From the NCBI RefSeq assembly GCF_021404465.1, contig NZ_JABFTT010000009.1, positions 124,001 to 188,000 on the forward strand: a DNA stretch of 64,000 nt, read 5' to 3'. Shown here piece after piece: positions 18,499-27,955 of the stretch. Position 1 is the stretch's first letter, and every line of letters starts with the position of its first letter. A model generated the notes under the pieces. The model worked only from the letters and a program-made list of their open reading frames with translations, had not been told where the DNA came from and ran no database searches. The translations under genes were made by a program, and so were the position numbers. Source of the stretch: Billgrantia zhangzhouensis (GTDB taxonomy: Bacteria; Pseudomonadota; Gammaproteobacteria; Pseudomonadales; Halomonadaceae).

Positions 18499-19392
18499 TC
18501 AGGCTTCGTGGCCATAGGCCAGGCGCACTTCGTCGAGCAGCCACGCCTCGAAAGCCTCCATGGCGCCGCTAGGCGGTCTCGACTTGAGCCGGGTGAGCCA
18601 GTAGCTGCCGAGTGCCGCATGAATGTCGAAGGGCTGCACCACCTGGGCACTGCTCAACTGGCGAGCGAACATGCGCGGCGGGGCGAGAGCCACGCCCACG
18701 CCCTGGACCGCGGCCTCCATCATGGCCAATGAGGAGTCGAAGGTGACGCCGTGGGTACGCGCCGGAGGGCGTGACACACCGGCGGCGGTGAACCAGTGCG
18801 TCCATTCGTTCTCGCGATAGGAGCGCAGCAGGGCGTGACGGGTCAGGTCCGCCGGCGCCCCGAGGGACTGGGCGAGACGCGGCGTACACAGCGGGGAGAG
18901 CGGCGCATCGAAGAGCCGCCGTGCCTCGAGCCCATGCCAGGCGCCGTCACCGAAGCGAATGGCGTAATCCAACCCCTCGAGTGTCATGTCGACCCGGTTG
19001 TTGTGGGTCGACAGGCGTACCTCGATCAGTGGGTGGCCGGCCTGAAAGCGTGCCAGGCGTGGCAGCAGCCAGCCCACGGCAAACGTACCTACGGCCCCGA
19101 TGTTGAGAATATCACGTACCTTGCCGCCTTCGAGCCGCTCCAGCATGTCCGCCATGCGATCGAAGGACTCTCGCGTCACCGGCAGCAGCGCCTCGCCCTC
19201 GGCGGTGATCATCAGGCCGCGGGGCAGGCGTTTGAACAGCGCCACGCCTAGCCGTTCCTCCAGCAGCTTGACCTGATGGCTGACTGCCGCCTGGGTCACG
19301 TTCAGCTCGTCGGCGGCGCGGGTGAAGCTCAAGTGGCGGGCCGAGGCCTCGAAGGCTCGCAGGGCATTGAGTGGCAGGTAAGGTCTCGTCAT
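18499..19392 (-). CDS. ampR: AmpR/GcvA-type LysR regulator
   Basis: 297 residues closely matching AmpR throughout: PLNALRAFEASARHLSFTRAA and the winged HTH, RLPRGLMITAEGEALLPV, the effector domain start VGTFAVGWLLPRL, LSTHNNRVD, LEGLDYAIRFGDGAWHG, and LGSYWLTRLKSR near the end. AmpR senses muropeptides (anhMurNAc-peptides versus UDP-MurNAc-pentapeptide) and controls a divergent beta-lactamase gene. Here it is divergent from a class D enzyme, 129 bp between starts, which supports that role. GcvA-like function in glycine metabolism is the alternative but no gcv gene is near. Confidence 0.88.
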   Translation of the reverse strand: MTRPYLPLNALRAFEASARHLSFTRAADELNVTQAAVSHQVKLLEERLGVALFKRLPRGLMITAEGEALLPVTRESFDRMADMLERLEGGKVRDILNIGAVGTFAVGWLLPRLARFQAGHPLIEVRLSTHNNRVDMTLEGLDYAIRFGDGAWHGLEARRLFDAPLSPLCTPRLAQSLGAPADLTRHALLRSYRENEWTHWFTAAGVSRPPARTHGVTFDSSLAMMEAAVQGVGVALAPPRMFARQLSSAQVVQPFDIHAALGSYWLTRLKSRPPSGAMEAFEAWLLDEVRLAYGHEA

Positions 19393-19521
19393 AAGCCCAA
19401 GCTCAGTTTATGGCTCCTGCAAGATATCATGGTTTGTCGACCGGGGCGTCATCCCGCTAACCTGCCATCCGATGCGTCGCCAACCCCTTAAATAGCTGAA
19501 GCATGACAAGTGGATGGAGCC
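19393..19521. promoter_or_regulatory. ampR-bla divergent control region
   Basis: These 129 bp separate the two divergent starts and must hold both promoters and any AmpR site. T-N11-A candidates exist around 19405-19435 but none is unique, so no operator is assigned. Confidence 0.45.
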
Positions 19522-20343
19522 ATGACCCTGAAAACGATACCCATAAAATCATTGGTGGCCGGAGCCTTGCTGCTGGCACTAACGCCCTTGAGCGCCGTCG
19601 CCGAAACCTGGCAGGAACGCGCCGACTGGCATGAGATCTTCCGTGCCAACGAGGCTAGCGGCACGCTGCTGGTGGTCGACAAGCGCGATGGTGCCGCCAC
19701 CGCGCTGGTGTACGACGGCGAACGTGCCCGACAACGCTTCGTGCCCGCCTCCACCTTCAAGATACCGCACACCCTATTCGCCCTGAATGCCGGCGTGGTG
19801 GAGGACGAATTCCAGGTCTTTGCCTGGGACGGCGTCGAGCGGGATGTCCCGCAGTGGAACGCCGATCATGACCTGCGTTCGGGCATGCGCCTTTCGGTGG
19901 TATGGCTATACCAGCTCTTCGCCCGTGAGCTGGGCGAGGAGCGCGAGCGCGATTACCTAGAGATGATCGCCTACGGCAACGCTGACGTCGGCGATCGGTT
20001 GGAGCACTTCTGGCTGGAAGAAGGCATGCTGGAAATCTCCGCGGAAGAACAGATCGAATTCCTCGAGCGGCTCTATCGCAATGAGCTGCCGTTCGACGAG
20101 GCGGACCAGCGGCTGGTAAAGGACCTGATGATCGTCGGCGCAGGAAATGACTGGATCCTGCGTGGCAAGACCGGCTGGACCGGCCAGCTTGGCTGGTGGG
20201 TGGGCTGGGTGGAGCGCCCCAGCGGCCCGGTGTTCTTCGCCCTCAACATGGAAACGCCCAACCGCATGGCTGACCTGCCCAAGCGCCAGGGCATCGTCGC
20301 CGAGGCGCTGCGCACCATCGAGGCGTTGCCTGCCGAGAACTGA
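19522..20343 (+). CDS. Class D (OXA-type) beta-lactamase
   Basis: 273 residues with a leader ending near PLSAVAET. All class D motifs are present: S77-T-F-K with the nucleophile Ser and the carboxylatable Lys, S125-V-V, Y151-G-N, W164 as the Lys-stabilising Trp, and K216-T-G followed by the typical GWWVGW. It therefore should hydrolyse penicillins in the periplasm; spectrum cannot be predicted. ATG 19522 starts the leader behind GGAG at short spacing; a GTG four codons upstream is an alternative. Control by the divergent AmpR-like regulator suggests induction by cell-wall damage. Confidence 0.92.
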   Translation: MTLKTIPIKSLVAGALLLALTPLSAVAETWQERADWHEIFRANEASGTLLVVDKRDGAATALVYDGERARQRFVPASTFKIPHTLFALNAGVVEDEFQVFAWDGVERDVPQWNADHDLRSGMRLSVVWLYQLFARELGEERERDYLEMIAYGNADVGDRLEHFWLEEGMLEISAEEQIEFLERLYRNELPFDEADQRLVKDLMIVGAGNDWILRGKTGWTGQLGWWVGWVERPSGPVFFALNMETPNRMADLPKRQGIVAEALRTIEALPAEN

Positions 20344-20393
20344 TGCCGCAATACCGGAGACCGCTCCGCGCCGCCGCGGGGCGGCTTCCAGGC

Positions 20394-21161
20394 TCAATCG
20401 AGGCGTCGTTCGATGGCCTCGAAATAGTCTCGGATGCGGGCCGCATTGGCGCCCATGTCACCTCGGCCCAGCCGCGAAGCCGAGCGTACATCGATACGCA
20501 CGCCCTCGCCGGTTTCGGTCAGGCGGATCGACACGTCGTCCTTGAAGCCGAACCAGGTGGTAGTGTCGGTGGCCTCGAGCCGGGTCAGCGAGTTGTCGGC
20601 AATCTCCCAGCCCAGGTCCAGCACTGCAGCTTCGGCGACGTCACGTGCCAGGCCCAGCGGTAGCTCGAGCACCAGCGGCTCGATATCGGGATAGGCCTCG
20701 TGTTGCTGGCGGGCGAAAGCCTCGCCGGGATACTCCACTGCGTTGGGAGCCGCTTCGCGGGCCGCAGCCAGCGCCTCGAAGGCAGGCGGGTTCTCGGTAT
20801 CGGTGGTGATGTCGTGTATCGGTGGTGCCGTCTGGGCACGCTGCCAGTGCAGCCACGGCATGGCGAGCATGATGGCGGCGGCGGCCACCACCAGGCCGCC
20901 GAGCAGCGCCGGCTGCAGACGACGGCAGAAGGTGGAGACAAGCAGTGCCAGCAATCCCACGGCTGCGGCGCCGGCCGTGATCTGGATACCGCGCCGCAGC
21001 ATGCCGAAGGCGCTGCCCAGTGGCAGCAGGTCCAGGCGATAGGCCGGGCCGGCACCCGCCAGCAGCAGGGCGGCCAACAGCAGCAAGAGTACGCTGAGCC
21101 AGGCGATGCGCGCTGGCCAGCGGCCTCCGCGAAGGCGACGCTGACGATTCAGAGCGGACAT
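20394..21161 (-). CDS. DUF1499 membrane protein
   Basis: 255 residues. Three hydrophobic segments in the first 120 residues (WLSVLLLLLAALLLAGAG and two more) are followed by a soluble DUF1499 domain with the conserved start ITTDTENPPAF, then WFGFKDDVSIRL and VDVRSASRLGRGDMGANAARI. The biochemical role of the domain is unknown. ATG 21161 follows AGGGATC. It converges with the beta-lactamase. Confidence 0.82.
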   Translation of the reverse strand: MSALNRQRRLRGGRWPARIAWLSVLLLLLAALLLAGAGPAYRLDLLPLGSAFGMLRRGIQITAGAAAVGLLALLVSTFCRRLQPALLGGLVVAAAAIMLAMPWLHWQRAQTAPPIHDITTDTENPPAFEALAAAREAAPNAVEYPGEAFARQQHEAYPDIEPLVLELPLGLARDVAEAAVLDLGWEIADNSLTRLEATDTTTWFGFKDDVSIRLTETGEGVRIDVRSASRLGRGDMGANAARIRDYFEAIERRLD

Positions 21162-21386
21162 GGATCCCTCGGCTAGCCATGAGTCGTACCTCTTAGCATA
21201 TCCGGCCAAGCGCGAGCGTGCCGAATCCGTTTTCTGTCGCTGTCTGCGTGTTTCGCGCCGATGGAGCGTCTTTCTTTCCTAGGCTACCAGACGCTCGACC
21301 GGGTGGCGGCTTGACGAAGTTCCGCTCCCGGGCCAGCTTGTGATGACAAGGGAAGTCAACGAAACGGTGAAGCCAAGGAGGCCGAC

Positions 21387-21863
21387 ATGAGCCGTTATCA
21401 TCAACACCGGGCCGATGAACTCGAGATCGATATTCGTCAGACCCGAGCCCAGCTCGACGACACGCTGCACGCTCTAGAAAGCCGGCTCTCGCCTACGCAG
21501 CTCAAGCACAGCATTTCGCAGTATCTGCCCAGAAAAAATGGTATCGCGGCCGGCTTTCTCAGTAGCTTGGAACATTCGATTCGCAAGCACCCCGCCCCCG
21601 CGCTGATGACCGGCATCGGCTTGGGTTGGCTGGTCGTTTCTCAACTGCGCGCTTCGCGCCGCGACGCTCGGCCGCACGATTCCCGCCGGCCGGGCGCGAC
21701 GCTTTCTGCCCGACAGCAAGCGCCGCAGTGCATGATCGCCACCCATCTGGGCACCCAGCAGGGGCGGACAATGGACTCGGCGCATCGGCCGGATGTGATC
21801 GGCGTGGCTACGCACTTGGGGACCGGTCAGGGCTGGCGCGGCTACGTGCACCCAGCGCAGTGA
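21387..21863 (+). CDS. DUF3618 domain protein
   Basis: 158 residues. The first 40 match the DUF3618 helix (ELEIDIRQTRAQLDDTLHALESRLSP), usually found on the cytosolic side of short membrane proteins encoded with holin-like or YqjD proteins. A weak hydrophobic stretch (LMTGIGLGWLVVSQL) follows, then a polar tail in which ATHLGTQQG is echoed as ATHLGTGQG. The repeat-like tail is not a known domain. A GGAGG site precedes ATG 21387. Confidence 0.75.
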   Translation: MSRYHQHRADELEIDIRQTRAQLDDTLHALESRLSPTQLKHSISQYLPRKNGIAAGFLSSLEHSIRKHPAPALMTGIGLGWLVVSQLRASRRDARPHDSRRPGATLSARQQAPQCMIATHLGTQQGRTMDSAHRPDVIGVATHLGTGQGWRGYVHPAQ

Positions 21864-21988
21864 GATGGCGTTGCACGATCATGACATAGGATTCCTGATG
21901 ATAACGTTTTGTTTCTTTGTGTTACTGGAGGCTCGGGATCGGCACTGCCTATCTTGACCAAATAGGATCCACCCAAGGAGGACGTGCC

Positions 21989-22882
21989 ATGCAAAGGGCA
22001 CTATTGGCGATTGTCATCGGCGCCATCTCCGCCGGACTGGCCGGCGGAACTCTGGCACAGGACACCGAGGCTCAGCTCAACGAAGACGCTGCGGTGAGCG
22101 AAGAGCAGGCTGTCGAGACCCAGGAGTCTCAGGCTGAAACCGAGCGCCCGGAGGAAGCGCAGGACACTGCCGCCGAAGAGCAGGACGCACAGACCGATGA
22201 ATCGGCCAGCGAAGAAGCATTGCCCGAGACAGGCGATAATGCCGAGGACTATCAGGAAGTGGGTGAGGCTGAAGGCGCAACCGACGATCAGGCTGAGGAC
22301 AGTGCCCAGGAGAGTGCCGCCGACCAGGAGGCGAATGGTGGCGAAGAGGAGGCTGGCGATCCCGCCTCGGTTGAAGAGCAGGAGACCACCGGCGACACGG
22401 AAATGCAGACCGATCCCGGGGAACAGGCGACCTCTGCCGAGCCCTCCGCAGAACAGGCCGAGCAGGCTCCCCAGGGTGAGCAGGAACAGCAGGGCGGACA
22501 GGCCGACACCGAGTCGGGTTTCGAGGAAATGGGGCCGACAGGTGTGTCGCTGGATCCCTCGATTGCCTCTCTGCAAGTCAGCGAGGTCGAAGGCATGACC
22601 ATCGTCAACGCCGAGGGAGAAACACTGGGCCAGGTCGAGAACGTGCTGCGCCACGACGATGCCGGCGACCTGCATGCTATCGTCTCGGTGGGCGGTTTCT
22701 GGATCTTCGGCGGTTCCGACGTTGCCCTGCCGTTGGCCGACATGCGGCTCGAAGGCGAGCAACTGGTGTTGCAGGACATCATCGGCCAGGACGAGCTCGA
22801 TGAACTTGCGACCGACTACGACGAGGACCGCTACAGCGAAGTGGATGGCGGCATGACCCTGTCCGAGGCGATGGGACGCTAA
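21989..22882 (+). CDS. Exported PRC-barrel protein with long acidic linker
   Basis: 297 residues: signal peptide (LLAIVIGAISAGLAGGTLAQ), about 165 residues rich in Glu, Gln, Asp, Ala and Ser with no fold signature, then a C-terminal PRC-barrel (VSEVEGMTIVNAEGETLGQVENVL to VALPLADMRLEGEQLVL). The linker's charge fits a periplasmic or surface protein of a halophile. PRC-barrels bind RNA-processing or photosynthetic partners, but exported ones are uncharacterised. ATG 21989 follows CAAGGAGG. The next gene is a shorter paralogue with a nearly identical leader. Confidence 0.85.
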   Translation: MQRALLAIVIGAISAGLAGGTLAQDTEAQLNEDAAVSEEQAVETQESQAETERPEEAQDTAAEEQDAQTDESASEEALPETGDNAEDYQEVGEAEGATDDQAEDSAQESAADQEANGGEEEAGDPASVEEQETTGDTEMQTDPGEQATSAEPSAEQAEQAPQGEQEQQGGQADTESGFEEMGPTGVSLDPSIASLQVSEVEGMTIVNAEGETLGQVENVLRHDDAGDLHAIVSVGGFWIFGGSDVALPLADMRLEGEQLVLQDIIGQDELDELATDYDEDRYSEVDGGMTLSEAMGR

Positions 22883-23016
22883 GGGGGAAACCTGGCGCCA
22901 TCCCAAACGAAGTGCTTACGTTTCGTTGCCAATGGTTTCCCTAATTTTCTTTTGGCCGCTAGCGTAAGCGCTATTTTCAAAAGGTGGGTACCGAGTCAAC
23001 TCTAGGAGGGAGTGCA

Positions 23017-23610
23017 ATGAAAAGGACCTTGCTGGCCATCATGATCGGCGCCATTTCAACCGGTCTTGCCGGTGGCGCCCTGGCCCAGGACAACGCTGAA
23101 GAAGAGAACGGGCTCAATGGCGATGCCGCCATTGGCGAAGAGCAATCCACCATGGGCGATACCGGCGCCGAACCGATGGATGAGGGTGACGAGCCGACGG
23201 ACGAGGGTGCCATGGGCACCGACGACGCTGGCATGGACGAGGGCGGTGCCGATGCCACTGCCACCGGCAGCCAGCTCGACGATTCGCTGCGCGACATGCA
23301 GGTCAGCGAGATCGAGGGCATGACCGTGGTCAATCTCGAGGACGAGGAGATCGGCGACGTGCAGAGCGTGGTGAGAGACAACGACACCGGCGACTTGCAC
23401 GTGGTTGTCAGCGTGGGTGGCCTCTGGGGCATGGGTGGTACCGACATCACCTTGCCGCTGGCGGAAATGCAGCTTCAGGACGACCAACTGGTGATCCAGG
23501 AGAGCTATGGCGAAGAAGAACTCGAGGAGTCCGCCGAGGAGTATGACGAGGAGCGTTACAGCGAACTGGACGATAATGAAATGACCCTGGGCGATGCCTG
23601 GGGGCAATAA
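23017..23610 (+). CDS. Exported PRC-barrel protein, short paralogue
   Basis: 197 residues arranged like its neighbour: leader LLAIMIGAISTGLAGGALAQ, an acidic linker of about 65 residues with many Gly, Asp, Met and Glu, and a PRC-barrel with the same core (QVSEIEGMTVVN, LHVVVSVGG, ITLPLAEMQL). The linker is roughly 100 residues shorter. A tandem duplication is the simplest origin. A 134-bp gap and its own TAGGAGGG suggest separate translation. A strong terminator follows. Confidence 0.85.
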   Translation: MKRTLLAIMIGAISTGLAGGALAQDNAEEENGLNGDAAIGEEQSTMGDTGAEPMDEGDEPTDEGAMGTDDAGMDEGGADATATGSQLDDSLRDMQVSEIEGMTVVNLEDEEIGDVQSVVRDNDTGDLHVVVSVGGLWGMGGTDITLPLAEMQLQDDQLVIQESYGEEELEESAEEYDEERYSELDDNEMTLGDAWGQ

Positions 23611-23643
23611 GCCCCTCCAATCCTAGCTGGCTGGATCGATCGT

Positions 23644-23673
23644 AAGGGCAAGGCCATATGGCCTTGCCCTTTT
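23644..23673 (+). terminator. Terminator after the PRC-barrel pair
   Basis: A perfect palindrome of AAGGGCAAGGCC with GGCCTTGCCCTT, separated by ATAT and running into TTTT. It lies 34 bp after the stop and could also work on the other strand. Confidence 0.8.
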
Positions 23674-23766
23674 CATTGGGTCGATACCTGCGCCCGCTCG
23701 TCCTACCATCTGGCAGACTACGCTGTAGGCGTATCCCAAGGATTCGAGACAAGGAAGCGACACGAC

Positions 23767-25059
23767 ATGAGCGAGACGAACAAGCCCTGGGCCGATCCCA
23801 TGCCGGAACGGCAGTTCACCCTGATGCGGCGTATTCTGGATGCGCCCAGCCCCGTGGGGCTGGAAGGCGCGATGACCTATGGCGTGCTCAAACCCCATTT
23901 CGAGAGCTTCGCGCCAAAGGACTGGCACATGCACCAGTACAAGGGACACGCCGGGGTGGTGTGGGACACCCACCCGGGCCGCGATGACCTGTTCAAGGTG
24001 ATGATCATCGGCCACGCCGACAAGATCCGCATGCAAGTGCGCAGCATCGGCGACGACGGCAAGATCTGGATCAATACCGACGCCTTCCTGCCCAACGTGC
24101 TGATCGGCCACGAGGTCAAGCTGTTTAGCGAGGATCCCAAGGCTCCGGGGCGCTACCGGATCATCCTGGGCGGCACGGTGGAGGCGCTGGGTGCCATCCA
24201 CTTCTCCGACGCCGCGCAGCGTGAGGGCAGCAAGGGCATCAAGAAGGAGCAGATCTACCTCGACCTGCAGATCCACGGCGAGAACAAGAAGCAGCAGGTG
24301 CTCAACCTGGGCGTGCGCCCTGGGGATTCGATCATCTTCGACCGTCCCATCCGTCACGGCTTCGGCCCCAACACCTTCTACGGTGCCTACCTGGACAACG
24401 GGCTCGGCTGCTTCGTTACCGCCGAAGTGGCACGGCTGATCGCCGAAGCGGGCGGCACCGAGAAGGTGCGCCTACTGTTCGCCATCGCCAGCTACGAGGA
24501 GATCGGCCGCTTCGGCAGCCGTGTACTGGCCGGAGAGCTCAAGCCCGATGTGGTGATCGGTGTCGACGTGAACCACGACTACGTGGCCGCACCCGGCATC
24601 GGCGAACGGCGCATGCAGCCACTGGAAATGGGCAAGGGCTTCACCATGTCGGTGGGGGCGATCGCCAGCGAGCAGCTCAACCGCATCATCGAAACCACGG
24701 CCCGTGAGCATGGCATTCCCATGCAGCGTGACATCGTCGGCGCCGACACCGGCACCGACGGCATGGCCGGCGTGCTCGCCGCGGTGGACTGCGCCGCCAC
24801 CTCCATCGGTTTCCCCATCCGCAACATGCACACCATCTCGGAGACCGGCAACACCCAAGACGTGCTGGCTGCCATTCACGTGCTCACCCGCACGCTCCAG
24901 GCGCTGGATGTCCTGCCCGACCCACATCGCGAATTCCTCGACAACCACCCGCGGCTCGACCAGGCCGAACGCCTGACGCACCAAGGCTCGGACAAGCCTG
25001 AAGAAAGCGCAGGCGACAAGCGCCGGGATCGAGGCCATCAACAGAAGCATCCCTCATGA
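23767..25059 (+). CDS. M42-family metallopeptidase
   Basis: 430 residues of the M42 glutamyl/deblocking aminopeptidase fold. Metal ligand and catalytic positions can be placed as His-Ala-Asp in IIGHADK, Asp in GAYLDNGLG, the Glu-Glu pair in SYEEIG, Asp in VIGVDVNHD and His in IRNMHTISE. Such enzymes form cytosolic tetrahedral dodecamers that trim peptides; glutamate-type substrates are common. The last 40 residues are a polar tail. AAGGAAG precedes ATG 23767. Confidence 0.82.
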   Translation: MSETNKPWADPMPERQFTLMRRILDAPSPVGLEGAMTYGVLKPHFESFAPKDWHMHQYKGHAGVVWDTHPGRDDLFKVMIIGHADKIRMQVRSIGDDGKIWINTDAFLPNVLIGHEVKLFSEDPKAPGRYRIILGGTVEALGAIHFSDAAQREGSKGIKKEQIYLDLQIHGENKKQQVLNLGVRPGDSIIFDRPIRHGFGPNTFYGAYLDNGLGCFVTAEVARLIAEAGGTEKVRLLFAIASYEEIGRFGSRVLAGELKPDVVIGVDVNHDYVAAPGIGERRMQPLEMGKGFTMSVGAIASEQLNRIIETTAREHGIPMQRDIVGADTGTDGMAGVLAAVDCAATSIGFPIRNMHTISETGNTQDVLAAIHVLTRTLQALDVLPDPHREFLDNHPRLDQAERLTHQGSDKPEESAGDKRRDRGHQQKHPS

Positions 25060-25115
25060 GAACAGTGGCGGGAGCGACTGCTCCCGCCTTGGTTCACGCC
25101 ATGGAGAGTGTCGTC

Positions 25116-25460
25116 ATGCTGGCTACCCAGACTCGCCGCCTGCTCGAAGCGGCGCCAGCTTCGGCGCTGCCGCTGACCTACCAGAAGCTCGCCGAGGCGC
25201 TGGGGCTCACCCCGCCGCGTACCATCCAGCGCGTGGCCCAGGCGCTCGAAATGCTGATGCGCGAGGATGGCGAGTGGGATCGGCCGTTCATTGCCGCATT
25301 GGTGGTCAGCCGACGTGATGGGTTGCCGGCCCAGGGCTTCTTCGAGCTGGCCGTGGCGCTGGGTCGTTTCCCCGCCGATCCGGACCGGCATGTCGAAGCT
25401 TATCGCGAGGAGTTCCGCCGGGCACTGGCTGAGCGGCCTTGCGCTGACCCGGGCTCATGA
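25116..25460 (+). CDS. Conserved protein of unknown function, winged-helix-like
   Basis: 114 residues. The N-terminal half (LTYQKLAEALGLTPPRTIQRVAQALE) reads like a helix-turn-helix and the middle RPFIAALVVSRRDGLPAQGFFELAVALGRF is probably the family core. I do not recognise a named family. ATG 25116 is chosen because GGAGAG lies seven bases upstream; longer frames begin at 25101 and at 25056, the latter overlapping the M42 stop. The 3' end overlaps the convergent gene by six bases. Confidence 0.6.
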   Translation: MLATQTRRLLEAAPASALPLTYQKLAEALGLTPPRTIQRVAQALEMLMREDGEWDRPFIAALVVSRRDGLPAQGFFELAVALGRFPADPDRHVEAYREEFRRALAERPCADPGS

Positions 25461-25667
25461 TCGGCGCAGCGGATCGAGCAGGACGCCCAGTCCGTTGTGG
25501 TCGATTTCGTGCATCAAATGCAAAAGTTCACCGATCTCACCGGGCGGAAAACCCTCGCGGGCGAACCAGTTGAGATAAGGGCCAGGCAAGTCGGCGATCA
25601 GCCAGCCTTCGTACTTACCGAAAGGCATCTTTCGCGTGACCAGCTTTTCCAGGTCTTTGGGCTGCAC
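25455..25667 (-). CDS. DUF3820 family small protein
   Basis: 70 residues with the DUF3820 pattern: KMPFGKYEGWLIADLP, LNWFAREGFPPGEIGELL and a Leu-rich end. The family was tied to quorum-sensing-regulated virulence in Pseudomonas; the molecular role is unknown. It converges with the preceding gene, overlapping it by six bases. Confidence 0.8.
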   Translation of the reverse strand: MQPKDLEKLVTRKMPFGKYEGWLIADLPGPYLNWFAREGFPPGEIGELLHLMHEIDHNGLGVLLDPLRRS

Positions 25668-25945
25668 TTCGTTCTCCTCCGTTCTGCGCTACGCTGCTGC
25701 GTATCCCACCAGCAACCCCGCTCCCGGGCAAGCAGGCGATCTCCTGTCTGGCGGCAACACACAACCGGTGAGGCATTGAATCGTCTTCGCTTGTCGCGTA
25801 GGGCTCGTGGCGTCCTGTCGTCAGTTGCCTGTTTGCGCTACCTCAAGGCTGCCTGTGAAGCAGGCACCTTCATCCACTGCTAAGCTTTCTTTTGATTGGG
25901 TGGCCGGAGGTGCCTTGTCTAAATCGTGGGAAAGGGATATCGGCA

Positions 25946-26734
25946 GTGAGTGTGACGGAACGGAAGCCGCAACAGGAACTGCAACAGGCAGTGACCGTAG
26001 CGTCTCTGCAGGTCATGACGATCAACGTGCACAAGGGCTTCAACGTGTTCAATCGTCGTCATATCCTGCCGGAACTGCGTGACGCCGTGACCACGCTCTC
26101 CGCCGACATGGTGTTCCTCCAGGAGGTGCACGGCGAGCATAAGAAACACCCCCTACGCTACCGCGACTGGCCGGATGTGCCTCAGTACGAATACCTGGCC
26201 GATACCATGTGGCCGGAATTCGCCTATGGTCGCAACGCCGTCTACCCCCATGGTGACCATGGCAATGCACTGTTGTCCCGCTACCCGATCCTTCAGTACG
26301 AGAACAGGGATGTTTCCATCCGCGGCACCGAAAGACGCGGGCTTCTTCACTGCCAGTTGGCGGTTCCCGGACAGCCTACGGTGCATGCGATCTGCGTTCA
26401 TCTTGGGCTGCGCCACAAGCATCGCCTGCAACAGCTCAAATTGCTGTGCGAGCTATTGGACACGGTACCCGAGGATAAAGCGGTCATCGTTGCGGGAGAC
26501 TTCAACGACTGGCAGTTGAAAGCCGACAGGGTGCTGGCCGAATGTGGGCTGCATGAAGCATTCGTGCACTGTCATGGACGACCGGCGAAAACGTTCCCGG
26601 CGCACTGGCCGTTGTTGCGCCTCGACCGTATCTACGTGCGCAATGCCGTATGTCGCAATCCCCGCGCGCTTCATCGCAAACCGTGGTCGCATCTCTCCGA
26701 TCATGTTCCCCTCATTGCAGAGATAGGCTTGTGA
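25946..26734 (+). CDS. ybhP: Endonuclease/exonuclease/phosphatase-fold protein (YbhP-like)
   Basis: 262 residues of the EEP fold: TINVHKGFN (Asn), FLQEVHG (Glu metal ligand), [30 protein letters not shown] (Asp-Asn) and the late SDHVPL (Asp-His). It should be a Mg-dependent phosphoesterase. GTG 25946 is preferred over a TTG 18 codons upstream because AAAGGGAT precedes it. The stop overlaps the clsB start by four bases. The order EEP protein, ClsB, YbhN is the E. coli ybhP-clsB-ybhN operon, which supports a lipid-linked role. Confidence 0.83.
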   Translation: MSVTERKPQQELQQAVTVASLQVMTINVHKGFNVFNRRHILPELRDAVTTLSADMVFLQEVHGEHKKHPLRYRDWPDVPQYEYLADTMWPEFAYGRNAVYPHGDHGNALLSRYPILQYENRDVSIRGTERRGLLHCQLAVPGQPTVHAICVHLGLRHKHRLQQLKLLCELLDTVPEDKAVIVAGDFNDWQLKADRVLAECGLHEAFVHCHGRPAKTFPAHWPLLRLDRIYVRNAVCRNPRALHRKPWSHLSDHVPLIAEIGL

Positions 26735-27942
26735 AATTCCAGTGGAAGGAAGGCAACGACGCCGAATTGCTGATTAATGGCAGCGAGTACTTTCCTGATG
26801 TGTTCGAGGCGATTCGCTCGGCGCGTCGGGAAATCCTGATCGAGACCTTCATCATCTTCGATGACGAGGTCGGCCAGGCGCTGAAGGAGGCCCTGCTCGA
26901 AGCCGCGGCGCGGCAGGTGCGCATCGAAGTCACGGTGGACGGCTACGGCACGGCGGACCTGGGGGATGAATACGTCGCCGAGCTGACCGAGGCCGGAGTA
27001 CACATGCATATCTACGACCCACAACCCCGTCGCCTCGGCGTGCGCACTAACCTGTTCCGCCGCTTGCACCGCAAGATCGTGGTGGTGGACGGAGAGGTGG
27101 CCTACATCAGCGGGATCAACTTCGGCTGGGATCACCTGCCCGAGGCATACGCCATGGGCAAGCAGGACTACGGCATTCGCGTGCGGGGGCCAATCGTCGA
27201 GGACATCCGCCGCACCGCCAGGGCGCTGCTGCTGGAGCACCAGGCCGTGCGGGGGTTGCCGGAAACCTTGGCGGAAACGCCATCGGCGGGTCAGGCTGCC
27301 ATGCGTATGGCCATCCGCGACAATCGCCGACACCGCACCGACATCGAAGATCACTATCTACAGGCGATTCGTACGGCCAGGTCGCGGCTGGTGATCGCCA
27401 ATGCCTATTTCTTTCCCAGCTACCGTATCTGGCGTGAGCTGCGCAATGCGGCCCGGCGGGGTGTCGAGGTGGTGCTGATCCTGCAGGGCCGGCCCGATAT
27501 GCCCTGGGCCAGGATGTTCTCCAGCTCGCTGTACAGCTACCTGCTCAAAGACGGCATCCATATCTACGAATACAAGGAGCGGCCCCTTCACGCCAAGATT
27601 GCCGTCGCCGATGACGAATGGGCCACGGTAGGGTCGAGCAATCTCGATCCGCTCAGCCTCTCGCTGAACTTGGAAGCCAACCTGTTCATTCGCGATGCCA
27701 CGCTCAATCGCAAGATCCACGACCATCTGATGGGGCTGATCGAGAACAGTTGCCACATGGTCACTCCCGAAGCGGCGGAAAGGGGGCGCTGGTGGCGGGC
27801 TCCGCTGATGTTCGTGAGCTACCATTTCCTGCGCCACTTCCCGGTCAGCGTGGGTTGGCAACCGGGTCACACCCCGAAGCTCAAGCCGCTGACACCAACC
27901 CCTCAGGCCCAGAAGCAGGACAACGAACAGGAACTGCACTGA
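26731..27942 (+). CDS. clsB: Cardiolipin synthase B
   Basis: 403 residues of the phospholipase D superfamily with both HKD motifs: [16 protein letters not shown] starting at His 113, and [18 protein letters not shown] in the second half. ClsB joins phosphatidylglycerol units (or PG with PE-derived groups) into cardiolipin at the inner membrane. Length agrees with E. coli ClsB (413). GTG 26731 is chosen since it overlaps the previous stop (GTGA) and yields the family start [13 protein letters not shown]; an ATG 27 codons upstream lies inside the previous gene. Confidence 0.9.
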   Translation: MKFQWKEGNDAELLINGSEYFPDVFEAIRSARREILIETFIIFDDEVGQALKEALLEAAARQVRIEVTVDGYGTADLGDEYVAELTEAGVHMHIYDPQPRRLGVRTNLFRRLHRKIVVVDGEVAYISGINFGWDHLPEAYAMGKQDYGIRVRGPIVEDIRRTARALLLEHQAVRGLPETLAETPSAGQAAMRMAIRDNRRHRTDIEDHYLQAIRTARSRLVIANAYFFPSYRIWRELRNAARRGVEVVLILQGRPDMPWARMFSSSLYSYLLKDGIHIYEYKERPLHAKIAVADDEWATVGSSNLDPLSLSLNLEANLFIRDATLNRKIHDHLMGLIENSCHMVTPEAAERGRWWRAPLMFVSYHFLRHFPVSVGWQPGHTPKLKPLTPTPQAQKQDNEQELH

Positions 27943-27955
27943 AGCAAGGATGCCT

